A DNA stretch of 64,000 bases, from the NCBI GenBank assembly GCA_027533385.1, contig JAPZUE010000021.1:1-64000 (forward strand). The letters are read 5' to 3'. This DNA is from Rhizobium sp. (GTDB taxonomy: Bacteria; Pseudomonadota; Alphaproteobacteria; Rhizobiales; Rhizobiaceae). Positions 42,763 through 51,969 of the stretch are shown piece by piece; the stretch's first letter is position 1; each line of letters opens with the position of its first letter. Under the pieces are notes generated by a model. The model worked only from the letters and a program-made list of their open reading frames with translations, made no database searches and had not been told where the DNA came from. The position numbers and the translations under genes are program-made.

Positions 42763-44433
42763 ATGGCCCGCATCGCCGGTTTGATCTTCATCACAGTCTT
42801 CGTAATTGTCTCGATCGCCCTGGCTTGGGTCATTCCCTATGCGGCGATCACCGGCCTGCGCTCGGGACACGTCGATCGCGCGAAGAAATGGGAGCTGCTC
42901 GTGCGGGTCTCGACCGAGAACCCGAAATGGGATTTTGCCAATACCCCGCCCATCTCCATGCGCCAAGGGTTTCCGCTCGCTTACTGGCATGCCTGGACCT
43001 ACGGGCAGGATCCTCGATACCGCCAGCGCGTCCTTGAGAATGCCGGCCTCGCCTTCGGCATGCTTGTGCTTCTCGGCGGCGGAATTGCCATCCTGTTCCT
43101 CGCCAATCGCCCTTCAACCCTTCACGGCGATGCGCGGTTCGGGACGATCCGTGATGCCCGGAACGCCCGACTTCTCGGCAAAGAGGGCCTGATCCTCGGA
43201 AAGCTCGGCGGCCACGTCCTTCGATCCAATGATCCCGGACACATCCTCGTTGTCGGCCCCACGCGCTCCGGCAAGGGCATCTCCTTCGTCATCCCCAATG
43301 GCCATGCCTGGTCAGGGTCCATGGTCGTGCTCGACATCAAGATGGAGAACCACGACGCCTTCGCCAAAACGCGGAAGGCGGCCGGGAATGCGATCTTCGT
43401 CTTCGCGCCGGGTTCCCTGAAAACGCATCGCTACAACCCTTTGGATTTCGTGCGCTCGGGACCAGAGATGGCGACGGATTGCCAGAACATTGCAGTCTTC
43501 CTGACTGCCGTTCAGAACGAGAACGAATGGTCACTCGCCGCCAGAAAACTCGTCGCAGCGCTGTTGGGGTATGTTTTGACCAGCCCGCTTCATCAGCAAA
43601 GCCGCACAATCCGTTCGGCAGTCACCGTCATCTCGACCGGCAATGATATCGCCGATGTCCTCAAGGTTCTGGTCGCGACCGAAAAGCAGTTCCTCCCGCA
43701 ATGGGTCGTCGATGATTTCAATCAGTTCATCGCGATTCCCGAGCGCACGCGTGGCTCGGTGTTGTTCAACGTCGCCAACGCCTTTGCGCCATGGTCATCG
43801 GAACTGATTGCGGAGGCGACATCGGCGAGCGACTTCGACATCCGGGCGCTTCGTCGCCAGAAGATGACCATCTTCATCGGCACACCCCTCGCGGATCTCG
43901 AGAGCTATCGCCCCCTGATCCGGATCCTCTTCCAGCAGATCCATGATGTCCTGATGCGCAACCTGCCGGGTAAGGACGAGCCCCATCAGGTGCTTCTCAT
44001 GCTCGACGAGTTCTTCGCGTTGGGACGGATGACGTCACTTGCCTCGAAAATCGCGGTCTCGGCGGGGTATGGGTTCCGGATGGCAATCATCCTGCAAAAC
44101 CTGTCTCAGCTCGACGAGCTCTATGGGAAGGCGACGAGAGAAACACTGATCGCAGGATGCGCAACAAAGCTCTTCGTCGCGATCAACGATAACGCCACAG
44201 CACAATATGTCTCCGAGGCACTCGGGAACTACACGGCCGACAATCGCACAAAGATCGTCGGCACGGGGATCACTCAATCAGCGAGAGTGTCTGTCACAAA
44301 GATCGGCGTGCCGCTGATGCGACCTGAAGCGCTTGTGAAAATGCGACGAGAGAACTCAGTGCTGCTAGTTTCGAATTCGTACCCCATGAAAATTGAGAAG
44401 ACGACAGAGTTCTCTGTTAAATCTCGAACGTAA
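42763..44433 (+). CDS. virD4: VirD4/TraG coupling protein
   Basis: A 556-residue coupling ATPase. Two N-terminal membrane segments (IAGLIFITVFVIVSIALAWV and FGMLVLLGGGIAILFL) precede a P-loop domain, with Walker A VVGPTRSGKGISFVIP and Walker B LLMLDEFFALGRM. VirD4 brings the relaxase-bound DNA to the channel. It is the last transfer gene before the cargo; no relaxase gene follows. A hairpin overlaps its stop. Confidence 0.95.
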   Translation: MARIAGLIFITVFVIVSIALAWVIPYAAITGLRSGHVDRAKKWELLVRVSTENPKWDFANTPPISMRQGFPLAYWHAWTYGQDPRYRQRVLENAGLAFGMLVLLGGGIAILFLANRPSTLHGDARFGTIRDARNARLLGKEGLILGKLGGHVLRSNDPGHILVVGPTRSGKGISFVIPNGHAWSGSMVVLDIKMENHDAFAKTRKAAGNAIFVFAPGSLKTHRYNPLDFVRSGPEMATDCQNIAVFLTAVQNENEWSLAARKLVAALLGYVLTSPLHQQSRTIRSAVTVISTGNDIADVLKVLVATEKQFLPQWVVDDFNQFIAIPERTRGSVLFNVANAFAPWSSELIAEATSASDFDIRALRRQKMTIFIGTPLADLESYRPLIRILFQQIHDVLMRNLPGKDEPHQVLLMLDEFFALGRMTSLASKIAVSAGYGFRMAIILQNLSQLDELYGKATRETLIAGCATKLFVAINDNATAQYVSEALGNYTADNRTKIVGTGITQSARVSVTKIGVPLMRPEALVKMRRENSVLLVSNSYPMKIEKTTEFSVKSRT

Positions 44434-44455
44434 CTCCACCGCTTCAGGCGGAGTT
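44432..44455. terminator. Hairpin between virD4 and aapP (convergent)
   Basis: AACTCCACC and GGCGGAGTT pair across a short loop with one mismatch, spanning the ends of both convergent genes. No long T-tract is present, so its strength is uncertain. Confidence 0.4.
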
Positions 44456-45228
44456 CAATGCAGGATCTGGCTGAGGAATTCCTTGGTGCGCTCATGCTGC
44501 GGGTTCTTGAAGAACTCGTTCGGCGTGTTGATTTCCACAACCTGCCCCTGGTCCATGAAGATCACGCGATCCGCCACCTGCCGCGCGAAGCCCATCTCGT
44601 GGGTCACGCAGAGCATGGTCATGCCCTCTTCCGCGAGGCTCACCATGGTATCGAGCACTTCCTTGACCATTTCGGGGTCAAGCGCCGAAGTCGGCTCGTC
44701 GAACAGCATGATCTTCGGGCTCATGCAGAGCGAGCGGGCGATCGCCACGCGCTGCTGCTGACCGCCCGAGAGCTGGCCGGGGAACTTGTTCGCCTGCTCC
44801 GGGATTTTCACGCGGGTGAGGTAGTGCATGGCCACCTCTTCCGCATCCTTCTTCGCCATCTTCTTCACCCAGATCGGGGCGAGCGTGCAGTTCTCGAGAA
44901 TGGTGAGATGCGGGAACAGATTGAAGTGCTGGAACACCATCCCGACGTCGCGGCGGATCTCATCGATCTTCTTGACGTCATTCGTGAGCTCCACACCATC
45001 CACGATGATCTGCCCGCGCTGGTGTTCTTCCAGGCGGTTGATACAGCGGATCATCGTCGATTTGCCGGAGCCCGAGGGGCCGCAGATCACGAGGCGTTCG
45101 CCGCGTTTCACCGTGAGGTTGACGTCTTTCAGCACGTGGAATTCGCCATACCATTTATGGACATCGACCATTTTCACGGCCGTTTCGGTCTTCAGCATGG
45201 TGGGCTTGAGGCTCAGGGGAACATTCAT
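44455..45228 (-). CDS. aapP: Amino-acid ABC transporter ATP-binding protein AapP
   Basis: A 257-residue ATPase of the polar amino-acid uptake family. Walker A is GPSGSGKST, the signature motif [15 protein letters not shown], Walker [16 protein letters not shown], and the H-loop VTHEMG. It energises the AapQM permease for general L-amino acids. The ATG at 45228 is chosen because the ribosome-like GAGGTATC precedes it; an upstream frame to 45267 overlaps aapM. It is the last gene of the operon. Confidence 0.92.
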   Translation of the reverse strand: MNVPLSLKPTMLKTETAVKMVDVHKWYGEFHVLKDVNLTVKRGERLVICGPSGSGKSTMIRCINRLEEHQRGQIIVDGVELTNDVKKIDEIRRDVGMVFQHFNLFPHLTILENCTLAPIWVKKMAKKDAEEVAMHYLTRVKIPEQANKFPGQLSGGQQQRVAIARSLCMSPKIMLFDEPTSALDPEMVKEVLDTMVSLAEEGMTMLCVTHEMGFARQVADRVIFMDQGQVVEINTPNEFFKNPQHERTKEFLSQILH

Positions 45229-45238
45229 TTTTGATACC

Positions 45239-46339
45239 TCAACGATTGACCGGACCGCGATGCTCAAGAAAATCTGCGAAGCGGGCGAAAGCGAAGGCGA
45301 GCGCGAAGTAGATCGCCCCTATGAAGAGGTAGGTCTCCGCGGATGGCGATGGCCATAGCGGATCGGCGAGCGCTGCCTTACCCGAACTGATCAGGTCGAA
45401 AATACCCACCACGAGAACGAGACTGGTGTTCTTCACCATCACGATGATCGTGTTGGCGAGCGCTGGAATGACGATGCGGATCGCCTGCGGTAGCACGACA
45501 AGGCGCTGCATGCTCCAGTAGCTGAGGCCGAGCGACTTCGCGCCATCGTGCTGGCCGTTGGGGATCGCCTGAAGGCCTCCGCGGATGACCTCTGCCAGAT
45601 AAGCTGATGCGAACAGAGTCAGTGCGACCAGCGCTCTCACGAACTTGTCGGGGAGCAAAGCCTCCGGAACGAACAGCGGCAGCATGATCGAGGCGACGAA
45701 CAGGATCGACAGCAGCGGCAAGCCACGGATCGTCTCGATGAACAGCACGCACATCACGCTGACGACCGGCATATCCGAGCGACGGCCCAGTGCGAGGAAG
45801 ATCGCTGCCGGGAATGCGATCCCGATCGCGATAACGGTCAGGATGAGGGTCACCGGCAGGCCGCCCCACGAGGATGTCGGCACTGGCGTGAGACCAACGC
45901 CGCCACCCATCAACCAGACGACAGCGGCAAGCGAGATCAGCCAAACCAGCCCGAGCCGCGCGTTCCAGCTCTTCGGCTGGACTGACCAGCCTAGCAGCCC
46001 AAGGATCAGCATACAGACTATCGCCGGGCGCCAACGCTCGTCCGGTGGATAAATGCCGAACAGTATCTGGCTCGACTTGGCAATCACGAAGCTCCAGCAG
46101 GCGCCATTCGTGGCCTGGCAGGTCTGGGGCTCTGCCGGCAGGAAGGCGGCGTCGAGAACGAGCCAACGGATAAGTCCTGGCGCGATCCAGGCAATAACGG
46201 CGAGCAGAACCAATGTTAGGGCGGCGTTCAGCGGGGTGTTGAACATCTTGGCGATCAGCCCCGGCGTCCGCATCGGAGGACGCTCGACGGTAGATTTCGC
46301 GATTGGCAGCGTTTCGTTGTGGGTTGCGACAATCGCCAT
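45239..46339 (-). CDS. aapM: Amino-acid ABC transporter permease AapM
   Basis: A 366-residue permease. Its EAA loop is seen near residue 265 ([21 protein letters not shown]), and there are about eight hydrophobic segments, including [23 protein letters not shown] and [14 protein letters not shown]. The long periplasmic insertion with Cys residues ([12 protein letters not shown]) is typical of AapM/BztC. It pairs with AapQ. One base separates its start from the aapQ stop. Confidence 0.9.
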   Translation of the reverse strand: MAIVATHNETLPIAKSTVERPPMRTPGLIAKMFNTPLNAALTLVLLAVIAWIAPGLIRWLVLDAAFLPAEPQTCQATNGACWSFVIAKSSQILFGIYPPDERWRPAIVCMLILGLLGWSVQPKSWNARLGLVWLISLAAVVWLMGGGVGLTPVPTSSWGGLPVTLILTVIAIGIAFPAAIFLALGRRSDMPVVSVMCVLFIETIRGLPLLSILFVASIMLPLFVPEALLPDKFVRALVALTLFASAYLAEVIRGGLQAIPNGQHDGAKSLGLSYWSMQRLVVLPQAIRIVIPALANTIIVMVKNTSLVLVVGIFDLISSGKAALADPLWPSPSAETYLFIGAIYFALAFAFARFADFLEHRGPVNR

Positions 46340-46340
46340 A

Positions 46341-47480
46341 TCAGCGCTCCACGATGGCCATGCGCCGGTTCACAACGTTTAGAACGCCCGACAGGAGCAG
46401 GTTGAGAAAAAGGAACACGCCGAGGATGATGGCGATGCCTTCGATGGCGTGGCTCGTTTTGTTGATGATCGTGCCAACGATGGTCATGAAATCCTGGTAG
46501 CCGACCGCGATGGCCAGCGTGGAGTTCTTCACGACGTTGACGTACTGACTCGTCAATGGCGGTAGGATCACGCGCAAGGTCTGCGGCACGATCACAAGGC
46601 GAAGTATCTTGGCCTCGGTGAGACCGATCGCGCGTCCCGCTTCCCACTGCCCCTTGCCGACGGCAAGAATTCCGCCACGAACGATCTCGGCGATGAAGCC
46701 GGTCGTGTAGATCGACAGCCCGACAAGGATCGTGGTCAGTTCCGGCGTGAGCTGGAATCCGCCTTCGAAATTCGCGCGGCCTCGCACCGCCCACTCGATC
46801 TCGGGCGATAGACCTGACGCGATGGCCATCGTCACCATGATCACAAACGATACCAGCGCCGTGAACAGGGCGTAGGGAGGACGGTTGCCAGTTTTGTTCT
46901 GATACCGCGTTGCAAGCCCATGCGCGGCGACGGTGATAACCAACGCCGCCAGCGGCATCAGCCATGCGGCAAGCGACAGATCGACGCTCACTTTCGGCAT
47001 GACCAGGCCACGCAGCGAAATGTAGACGCCAGGGAGCGGGTTGGCCGCGTCGCGGAAGGGCGGCAGGATCTTCCACCACATCGAATAAATGAAGATGAGC
47101 AGAATGATGACCGGAGTGTTCCGCGCAACCTCTACCCAGACGCGGGTCGCACCGCTGAGCAGCGGGTTGCCGCTCAGCCGCCCGATACCGACCAGCAGTC
47201 CCATAGCTGACGAGAGCATGATAACGACCGCTGAGACGAACAGCGTGTTGACGATGCCGACGACGATCGCCCACCAGTTGGGATCGCGCGGACTGAAGGG
47301 CAGTAGGGTCTCAGAGATCGTGAAGTTTGACGGCCTGAACAGGAAATCGAAGCCGAGCGGGATACCACGCGCCTTCAGATTGGCCGCGGTCGCCGTAACT
47401 AGTATATAGGCTGCGCCCACCACCGCTGCGATTAGCAGAGCCTGGAAGGCGACGGCTCTATGGCGGGCATTGTTGAACAT
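46341..47480 (-). CDS. aapQ: Amino-acid ABC transporter permease AapQ
   Basis: A 379-residue permease of the general L-amino-acid transporter. The EAA loop EIVRGGILAVGKGQWEAGRAI is visible near residue 280, and the N-terminal LFRPSNFTISETLLPFSP region is characteristic of AapQ/BztB. ATG 47480 (MFNNARHR) is preferred to 47528. A hairpin in the 69-base gap upstream probably makes permease expression lower than that of AapJ. Confidence 0.9.
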   Translation of the reverse strand: MFNNARHRAVAFQALLIAAVVGAAYILVTATAANLKARGIPLGFDFLFRPSNFTISETLLPFSPRDPNWWAIVVGIVNTLFVSAVVIMLSSAMGLLVGIGRLSGNPLLSGATRVWVEVARNTPVIILLIFIYSMWWKILPPFRDAANPLPGVYISLRGLVMPKVSVDLSLAAWLMPLAALVITVAAHGLATRYQNKTGNRPPYALFTALVSFVIMVTMAIASGLSPEIEWAVRGRANFEGGFQLTPELTTILVGLSIYTTGFIAEIVRGGILAVGKGQWEAGRAIGLTEAKILRLVIVPQTLRVILPPLTSQYVNVVKNSTLAIAVGYQDFMTIVGTIINKTSHAIEGIAIILGVFLFLNLLLSGVLNVVNRRMAIVER

Positions 47481-47508
47481 TGAAGCTTTGTTTCCACTGC
47501 ACAAAGAA

Positions 47509-47533
47509 GGGCGCTGCCGCGAAGGCAACGCCC
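47509..47533 (-). terminator. Intercistronic hairpin between aapJ and aapQ
   Basis: GGGCGCTGCC and GGCAACGCCC form a 10-bp stem (with one G-U pair in the minus-strand RNA) around a 5-base loop. It lies 17 bases past the aapJ stop. Such hairpins commonly stop or trim part of the transcript after abundant binding-protein genes. Confidence 0.55.
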
Positions 47534-47549
47534 CGGTTTGGGAGATTCG

Positions 47550-48584
47550 TCAGTTCATCGGTATCGCAGAGAACAGCCCGCCGTCGCGCGCAAGGCTGTT
47601 GTGCTTTCTTGCGGCTTTGAGTGGGCTCTTGTCGCCGAGGTTCACCTCATAGATATCGCGATAACTGCCGAGCTGTTTGATGATGTTATAGGCCCATTTG
47701 TCATCGAGCCCGATGATCTTGCCCCAACCGGGCTCTGCGCCCAACACGCGCTTGACGTCTTTTGGACCGTTCGCCAGACGCTCGTCGACGTTGGCCTTCG
47801 TGACGCCGTGCTCTTCCGCCCAAACGAGCACGTTGATGGAGTAGCGGACGATGTCGAACCACTTGTCGTCGCCGCGAGGCACGGAGACAGCGTTCGGTTC
47901 GATTTTGTGGCCGACATAGACGATTTCATGCTCATCCGGGTTCTTTGCGGCCGACGCTCGCTGGCCTGCAGCCGCCAATCCATCGGTCACGTAAGAGTCG
48001 CACCGTTCTGCGAAGTAGGCATCGCGGGCCTGGATCGTCGAGTCGAAATAAACCCGCTTGATCTTGATCTTGTGTTCCTCCTCCGCGCCGTCGAGCGCCT
48101 GCTCCGTCAAGCTGCCTCCGCCCTGCAGGCAGACCGTTATGCCACCAAGGTCCTTCGGCGACTTCACGTTGAGGCTCTTGCGCACCATCACAGCATCACT
48201 GTCATAGAGGGTGGTCGTGACAAAGCGCACAGCCATATCGCGGGAAAAGGTCCATGTCGTCGTGCGTGACAAGACGTCGATCTCGCCGGTCTGGACCGCA
48301 GGCAAGCGCTGAGCCGCATTGAGCGGCACAAAACGGGCCTTGTCCTTGTCGCCGAACATCGCAACCGCGACAGCACGGCAGACATCCGAGTCGAAGCCCA
48401 GCCACACGCCTTTCTCATCGGGCCGCGACAGGCCGGGCACGCCTTGGCTTGCGCCGCAGCTTACGTAGCCACGCTGCCTAACCTTATCGACGATGGATTG
48501 CGCCGAAGCCGTCTCTGGCGTCGCCAGCGCCAGAATGGCGGCGGCGGCACCGCCCGCCACCATCTTGATCATGGTCCTGTTCAT
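47550..48584 (-). CDS. aapJ: Amino-acid ABC transporter substrate-binding protein AapJ
   Basis: A 344-residue periplasmic protein. A signal peptide (MVAGGAAAAILALATPETASAQ) precedes the solute-binding fold (VRQRGYVSCGASQGVPGLSR, GFDSDVCRAVAVAMFGD, DGLAAAGQRASAAKNPDEH). Its length and blocks match AapJ/BztA, which bind many L-amino acids. The ATG at 48584 has the ribosome site AGAGGAGAAG. It follows the cystathionine beta-lyase gene by 29 bases, and a hairpin follows it. Confidence 0.92.
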   Translation of the reverse strand: MNRTMIKMVAGGAAAAILALATPETASAQSIVDKVRQRGYVSCGASQGVPGLSRPDEKGVWLGFDSDVCRAVAVAMFGDKDKARFVPLNAAQRLPAVQTGEIDVLSRTTTWTFSRDMAVRFVTTTLYDSDAVMVRKSLNVKSPKDLGGITVCLQGGGSLTEQALDGAEEEHKIKIKRVYFDSTIQARDAYFAERCDSYVTDGLAAAGQRASAAKNPDEHEIVYVGHKIEPNAVSVPRGDDKWFDIVRYSINVLVWAEEHGVTKANVDERLANGPKDVKRVLGAEPGWGKIIGLDDKWAYNIIKQLGSYRDIYEVNLGDKSPLKAARKHNSLARDGGLFSAIPMN

Positions 48585-48613
48585 TGTCGCTTCTCCTCTG
48601 TTGCGTTCGTATT

Positions 48614-49831
48614 TCATTCCGCGGCATGGCCGAGTTGATTGCTTGTCTGCCGCGGCGCGTGGGCGACGAGCGCAGAGAACGCCTTCGCAAGATCGGCGAT
48701 GATGTCGGCGCTGTCCTCAAGGCCGATCGACAACCGCCAATAGGGCCCATCAGGCAGCCAGTCGCAGAACTGTCGGCCCTTGCGCGGATCGCTTGGTGCA
48801 ACGAGACTATGGACGCCGCCCCAGCTCGCGCCGATCTGGATGACATGAAGAGCAGAAAGAGCGGCAGACTGGGCATCGCGACCACAGGGCTTAAAAACGA
48901 CGCCGAAGACTCCAGCTGCGCCTTTGAAGTCCCGTTCCCATACTTTGTGTCCAGGATGATCCGGCTCTGCCGGGTGCAGCACCCGAGCGACCTGCGGCTG
49001 TTCCTTGAGCCAGATAATAACTTCAGCCGCCGTGGCTGCCGACTGACGCATTCGCACGGGCATCGTCTTGAGGCCCCGTTCGCACAGCGCACAATCGTCT
49101 GGCGAAACGCCGTAACCCAGCAATCGCGCCTTGTCCTTCAGACGCCGGAACAGCGCTTCGTCGCGCACCGCTAGCGATCCCATCAAGAGGTCGCCATGCC
49201 CGCTCGCATGCTTCGAAAGTGCCTGCATCGCAATATCGACGCCATGGTCCAGCGGCCGGTAGAGGAGGTGCGAGGCCCAGGTGTTGTCGGCGGCGACCGG
49301 AATGCCCTTCGCCTTGGCGACCGCGACGATCGCTGAGATATCCTGCACCTCAAGCGTCGCCGATCCTGGAGATTCGACCCAGATCAACGTCGTCCGCGGC
49401 GTGATGTGGCTCTCGATCGCGGCATCGAGCCGCGGATCGTAGACGACGACTTCGACGCCAAACGGCGCGAGAATCTGGTGTGCCATGTCTTTCGCTGGCC
49501 CGTAAAGCGTATCCGGCAGAAGGACGCGGTCGCCGGCGGTGGCACAGGCCATTGTCGCCACAACGATCGCCGAAAGGCCAGATGGCGTGACGAGCGCCCG
49601 CGTTCCGCCCTCCAGCAAAGCAATGTGATCCTCGAGCGCACGGCTGGTCGGCGTTCCGTAGAGGCCATAGCTGAAACCGTCATAGAGACGCTCGCTGCGC
49701 TGCTCGAACGCTTCCAGATCATCGAACACAACGGTCGATGCCCGTTCGATTGCAACGCCTAGTGACCGGAAAGGAGATGTGCTCCGCGCGGGCTGGCGAA
49801 TGTGGTTGGTGTCGGTCTTGAACACTGTCAT
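48614..49831 (-). CDS. metC: Cystathionine beta-lyase (Cys/Met PLP enzyme)
   Basis: A 405-residue pyridoxal-phosphate enzyme. It has the family blocks FDDLEAFEQRSERLYDGFSYG (N-terminal), SGLSAIVVATMACATAGDRVL and GIPVAADNTWASHLLYRPLDHGVD (PLP contacts, Asp in ADNTWA), then the lysine block ALSKHASGHGD that holds the Schiff-base Lys. The closing GASWGGVHSLV fits MetC-type lyases, which split cystathionine or cystine. The start at 49831 is uncertain. It begins the operon with the aap transporter, suggesting use of imported sulphur amino acids, and is divergent from a LysR regulator. Confidence 0.85.
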   Translation of the reverse strand: MTVFKTDTNHIRQPARSTSPFRSLGVAIERASTVVFDDLEAFEQRSERLYDGFSYGLYGTPTSRALEDHIALLEGGTRALVTPSGLSAIVVATMACATAGDRVLLPDTLYGPAKDMAHQILAPFGVEVVVYDPRLDAAIESHITPRTTLIWVESPGSATLEVQDISAIVAVAKAKGIPVAADNTWASHLLYRPLDHGVDIAMQALSKHASGHGDLLMGSLAVRDEALFRRLKDKARLLGYGVSPDDCALCERGLKTMPVRMRQSAATAAEVIIWLKEQPQVARVLHPAEPDHPGHKVWERDFKGAAGVFGVVFKPCGRDAQSAALSALHVIQIGASWGGVHSLVAPSDPRKGRQFCDWLPDGPYWRLSIGLEDSADIIADLAKAFSALVAHAPRQTSNQLGHAAE

Positions 49832-49884
49832 GACGAGGATGCTACGGCGAAAATTCATATCAGCCTATGTCTGCGACTTACCAA

Positions 49885-49912
49885 GGCTATCCATTTTTGT
49901 TATGGGATAGCC
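49885..49912. promoter_or_regulatory. LysR-type operator in the metC-lysR divergent region
   Basis: A perfect 8-bp inverted repeat GGCTATCC / GGATAGCC with 12-base spacer (49885-49912) lies directly before the ATG of the LysR-type gene, in the 81-base gap to the divergent lyase gene. LysR regulators bind such dyads and often repress their own gene. Its closeness to the start codon suggests autoregulation. Confidence 0.7.
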
Positions 49913-50812
49913 ATGAACCTCCGTGACATCGATGTTTTCCGCGCGATCATGCAGTCAGGCGGCGCCAGCAATGCCGCCGAGCTTCTCGGGATTTCACAAC
50001 CTGCCGTAAGCCGCTCGCTCGCTGCGTTGGAGCATGACGTCGGTTTTCGCCTTTTCGATCGCATCAAAGGCCGGCTGACTCCAACCCGGGAAGGCCAGCT
50101 CTTTCACCAGGACGTCAGGGCGAGCTTCGCAGGGCTGGACCGGTTGAAGCAGCGCGCAGCACAGATCAGGGAAGTGGGCGAAGGCACCTTGAACATCGCA
50201 AGCCTGTCGGCACTCGGTCACGGGGTCGTGCCACGCGCCATTGCAGCCTTCGCCAAGAAACACCCGGATGTCCGTGTCGGGTACCAGGTTCGCACCTCCA
50301 ACATCGTCCGTGATCTCGTGGCGTCTGGGCGGGCGGACATCGGTCTGGCCGCCGACGAAATCGACACATCCGGCGTATTGCACAGTGTCTTCACGACGCC
50401 GCGTGCGGTCTGTGTCATGCCAAAGGCGCATCCGCTCGCGCGGCTTAAGACGATCGCACCGTCGGATCTGCGCGATGTGCCACTACTGACGCTCGCGCCT
50501 GACGATACAGTTCGCGTCGCCATGAACAAGGCTTTCTCCGATGCCGGGGTTTATCCCCGTGTTGTAGTCGAAACGCCCTACTCGCTGTCTATAGCGATAC
50601 TCGCGGCTCAAGGTGTCGGCGTTGGGCTCTGCAATCCGATGACGGTCGCGGACAACATGGTACCCGGACTGGTGGTCAGGCCCTTCGAACCCGCCATCTA
50701 TTTCCGAACACTTATTCTTCGACCGGCAGAGAGCGCAAGCTCTGTCATGTTGAGCGATTTCCTGGGCGAATTGTATCAAGCCCGAAATGCGCTTTCACTT
50801 CGCACGACGTGA
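49913..50812 (+). CDS. LysR-family regulator of the metC-aap operon
   Basis: A 299-residue regulator. The N-terminal winged helix (MNLRDIDVFRAIMQSGGASN then AAELLGISQPAVSRSLAALE) is complete, and the effector domain has the two-lobe outline (GTLNIASLSALGHGVVPRAI, GRADIGLAADEIDTSG). It is divergent from the lyase-aap operon, so it probably controls it in response to an amino acid or sulphur compound. The ATG at 49913 is chosen because the upstream frame crosses the dyad. It overlaps the convergent Crp/Fnr gene by 37 bases. Confidence 0.85.
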   Translation: MNLRDIDVFRAIMQSGGASNAAELLGISQPAVSRSLAALEHDVGFRLFDRIKGRLTPTREGQLFHQDVRASFAGLDRLKQRAAQIREVGEGTLNIASLSALGHGVVPRAIAAFAKKHPDVRVGYQVRTSNIVRDLVASGRADIGLAADEIDTSGVLHSVFTTPRAVCVMPKAHPLARLKTIAPSDLRDVPLLTLAPDDTVRVAMNKAFSDAGVYPRVVVETPYSLSIAILAAQGVGVGLCNPMTVADNMVPGLVVRPFEPAIYFRTLILRPAESASSVMLSDFLGELYQARNALSLRTT

Positions 50813-51345
50813 GATTTCTTCCTGCGCTTCCCCAATTCTCGGTACAGGGCTTCAGGGGTAACTCCGAGTTCATGCGCGAGTATCAGCCAGCGACCTTTGT
50901 CGGGCAACACGCTATCGTAAATGTGAAGCCAGGCATCAAGTTTATCGCTAAGCCTGTGCAGTGACAGAATCTCCGCCCGGATGCGGGTTTGCTGGAGTCC
51001 CCTTGCAAGATGTTGTGCAAACATTGCCACCAGTCCGGAATTAGAACGAAAAACGATCTCGAGACGAGAGCGCGGAATACTTGCAACCTCCGACTTTGCT
51101 TCTGATCGAGCGTCACAGTGGTAGCTTTGGGCAAAACATGAAGCTTCTGCGACGATATCGCCAGCCTTCGCTCTTTGCAGGATCAGGCGACTTCCAGTGA
51201 CAGACATACGTTCCAAGACGATCTCGCCAGTTAATACAAGATACAGCCGTTCGACAGGGTCGCCCGCGCGGAAAAGCGGTTCTCCAATCGCGAGTGGCCG
51301 TCTTGCTGTTGCCAAGTCTCGAAGGCAGAGGAAGAGCTCAGACAT
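50776..51345 (-). CDS. Crp/Fnr-family transcriptional regulator
   Basis: A 189-residue regulator. The N-terminal cNMP-like barrel has GEPLFRAGDPVERLYLVLTGEI and AGDIVAEASCFAQSYHCDARSEA. The C-terminal winged helix is WLILAHELGVTPEALYRELGKR. There is no N-terminal Cys cluster as in Fnr. The start is uncertain: ATG codons at 51345, 51351 and 51357 lie within a palindromic site. It is divergent from the CpxP-like gene at 51412, so it may regulate copper-stress genes. Confidence 0.75.
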   Translation of the reverse strand: MSELFLCLRDLATARRPLAIGEPLFRAGDPVERLYLVLTGEIVLERMSVTGSRLILQRAKAGDIVAEASCFAQSYHCDARSEAKSEVASIPRSRLEIVFRSNSGLVAMFAQHLARGLQQTRIRAEILSLHRLSDKLDAWLHIYDSVLPDKGRWLILAHELGVTPEALYRELGKRRKKSHVVRSESAFRA

Positions 51346-51358
51346 GATCATAATCATG
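51343..51358. promoter_or_regulatory. Crp/Fnr-like palindrome at the regulator start
   Basis: CATGAT-N4-ATCATG (51343-51358) resembles the TTGAT-N4-ATCAA class of Fnr/Crp sites. It lies between the regulator and the CpxP-like gene, so it could be an autoregulatory operator. It overlaps possible start codons, so the resemblance may be partly coding. Confidence 0.4.
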
Positions 51359-51411
51359 TGCTCTGCCAGGCGATCATGCAATCGAGATCGCTAACGAGTC
51401 TGGAGGTCTCT

Positions 51412-51966
51412 ATGAAAAAGTCAGTTTGTTCGGCCCGAGGAGCGCTGGCCCTTGGTTGGCTGGTGCTGACAACACATGCATTCGCGCAGCATGCGGGCCA
51501 CCATCCTCCAACCGCTTCTTCGCCGTATTCCGGATTGGAAACCCGTGCCATCAAGGCGCTGTCGGACGCCCAGATCGACGACCTGAAAGCAGGACGTGGC
51601 ATGGGACTGGCTCTTGCCGCCGAACTCAACGGCTATCCCGGCCCCATGCATGTACTTGAGCTGGCGGACAAGCTCGTGCTGTCTGTCGAACAGCGAACCC
51701 AGATCCAAGATTTTATCCATGCGATGAAACAGGACACCATCGCCATCGGCGAAGAGGTTATCGCAGCGGAAGTTGCGCTCGACCGATTGTTTGCGGATAA
51801 GCAGGTTGACTTGGCTTCGCTCACGAAGGCTACGATGACCGTGGCGGAAGCGCAAGGGCGCCTTCGGACGGCGCACCTGCGCTACCATCTGGACACGCGG
51901 GCAGCCCTCAGCACGGCGCAGACCGAACACTACGTCCGGCTGAGGGGCTATGCGGCCCAGCCCTGA
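51412..51966 (+). CDS. CpxP/Spy-like periplasmic metal-stress protein
   Basis: A 184-residue exported protein. A signal peptide (CSARGALALGWLVLTTHAFAQ) is followed by HAGHHPP, a metal-binding His cluster, and the two helical LTxxQ-like blocks (LSVEQRTQIQDFIHAMKQ and LSTAQTEHYVRLRGY) of the CpxP/Spy or heavy-metal sensor (CnrR-like) fold. ATG 51412 follows GGAGG six bases upstream. It is convergent with the copper ATPase gene, four bases apart, and its role in the copper response is inferred from neighbours. Confidence 0.7.
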   Translation: MKKSVCSARGALALGWLVLTTHAFAQHAGHHPPTASSPYSGLETRAIKALSDAQIDDLKAGRGMGLALAAELNGYPGPMHVLELADKLVLSVEQRTQIQDFIHAMKQDTIAIGEEVIAAEVALDRLFADKQVDLASLTKATMTVAEAQGRLRTAHLRYHLDTRAALSTAQTEHYVRLRGYAAQP

Positions 51967-51969
51967 AGC

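Noticed and set aside
46255..47274. 339-codon minus-strand frame
   Set aside because: Frame-shifted shadow of the aapQ permease gene.
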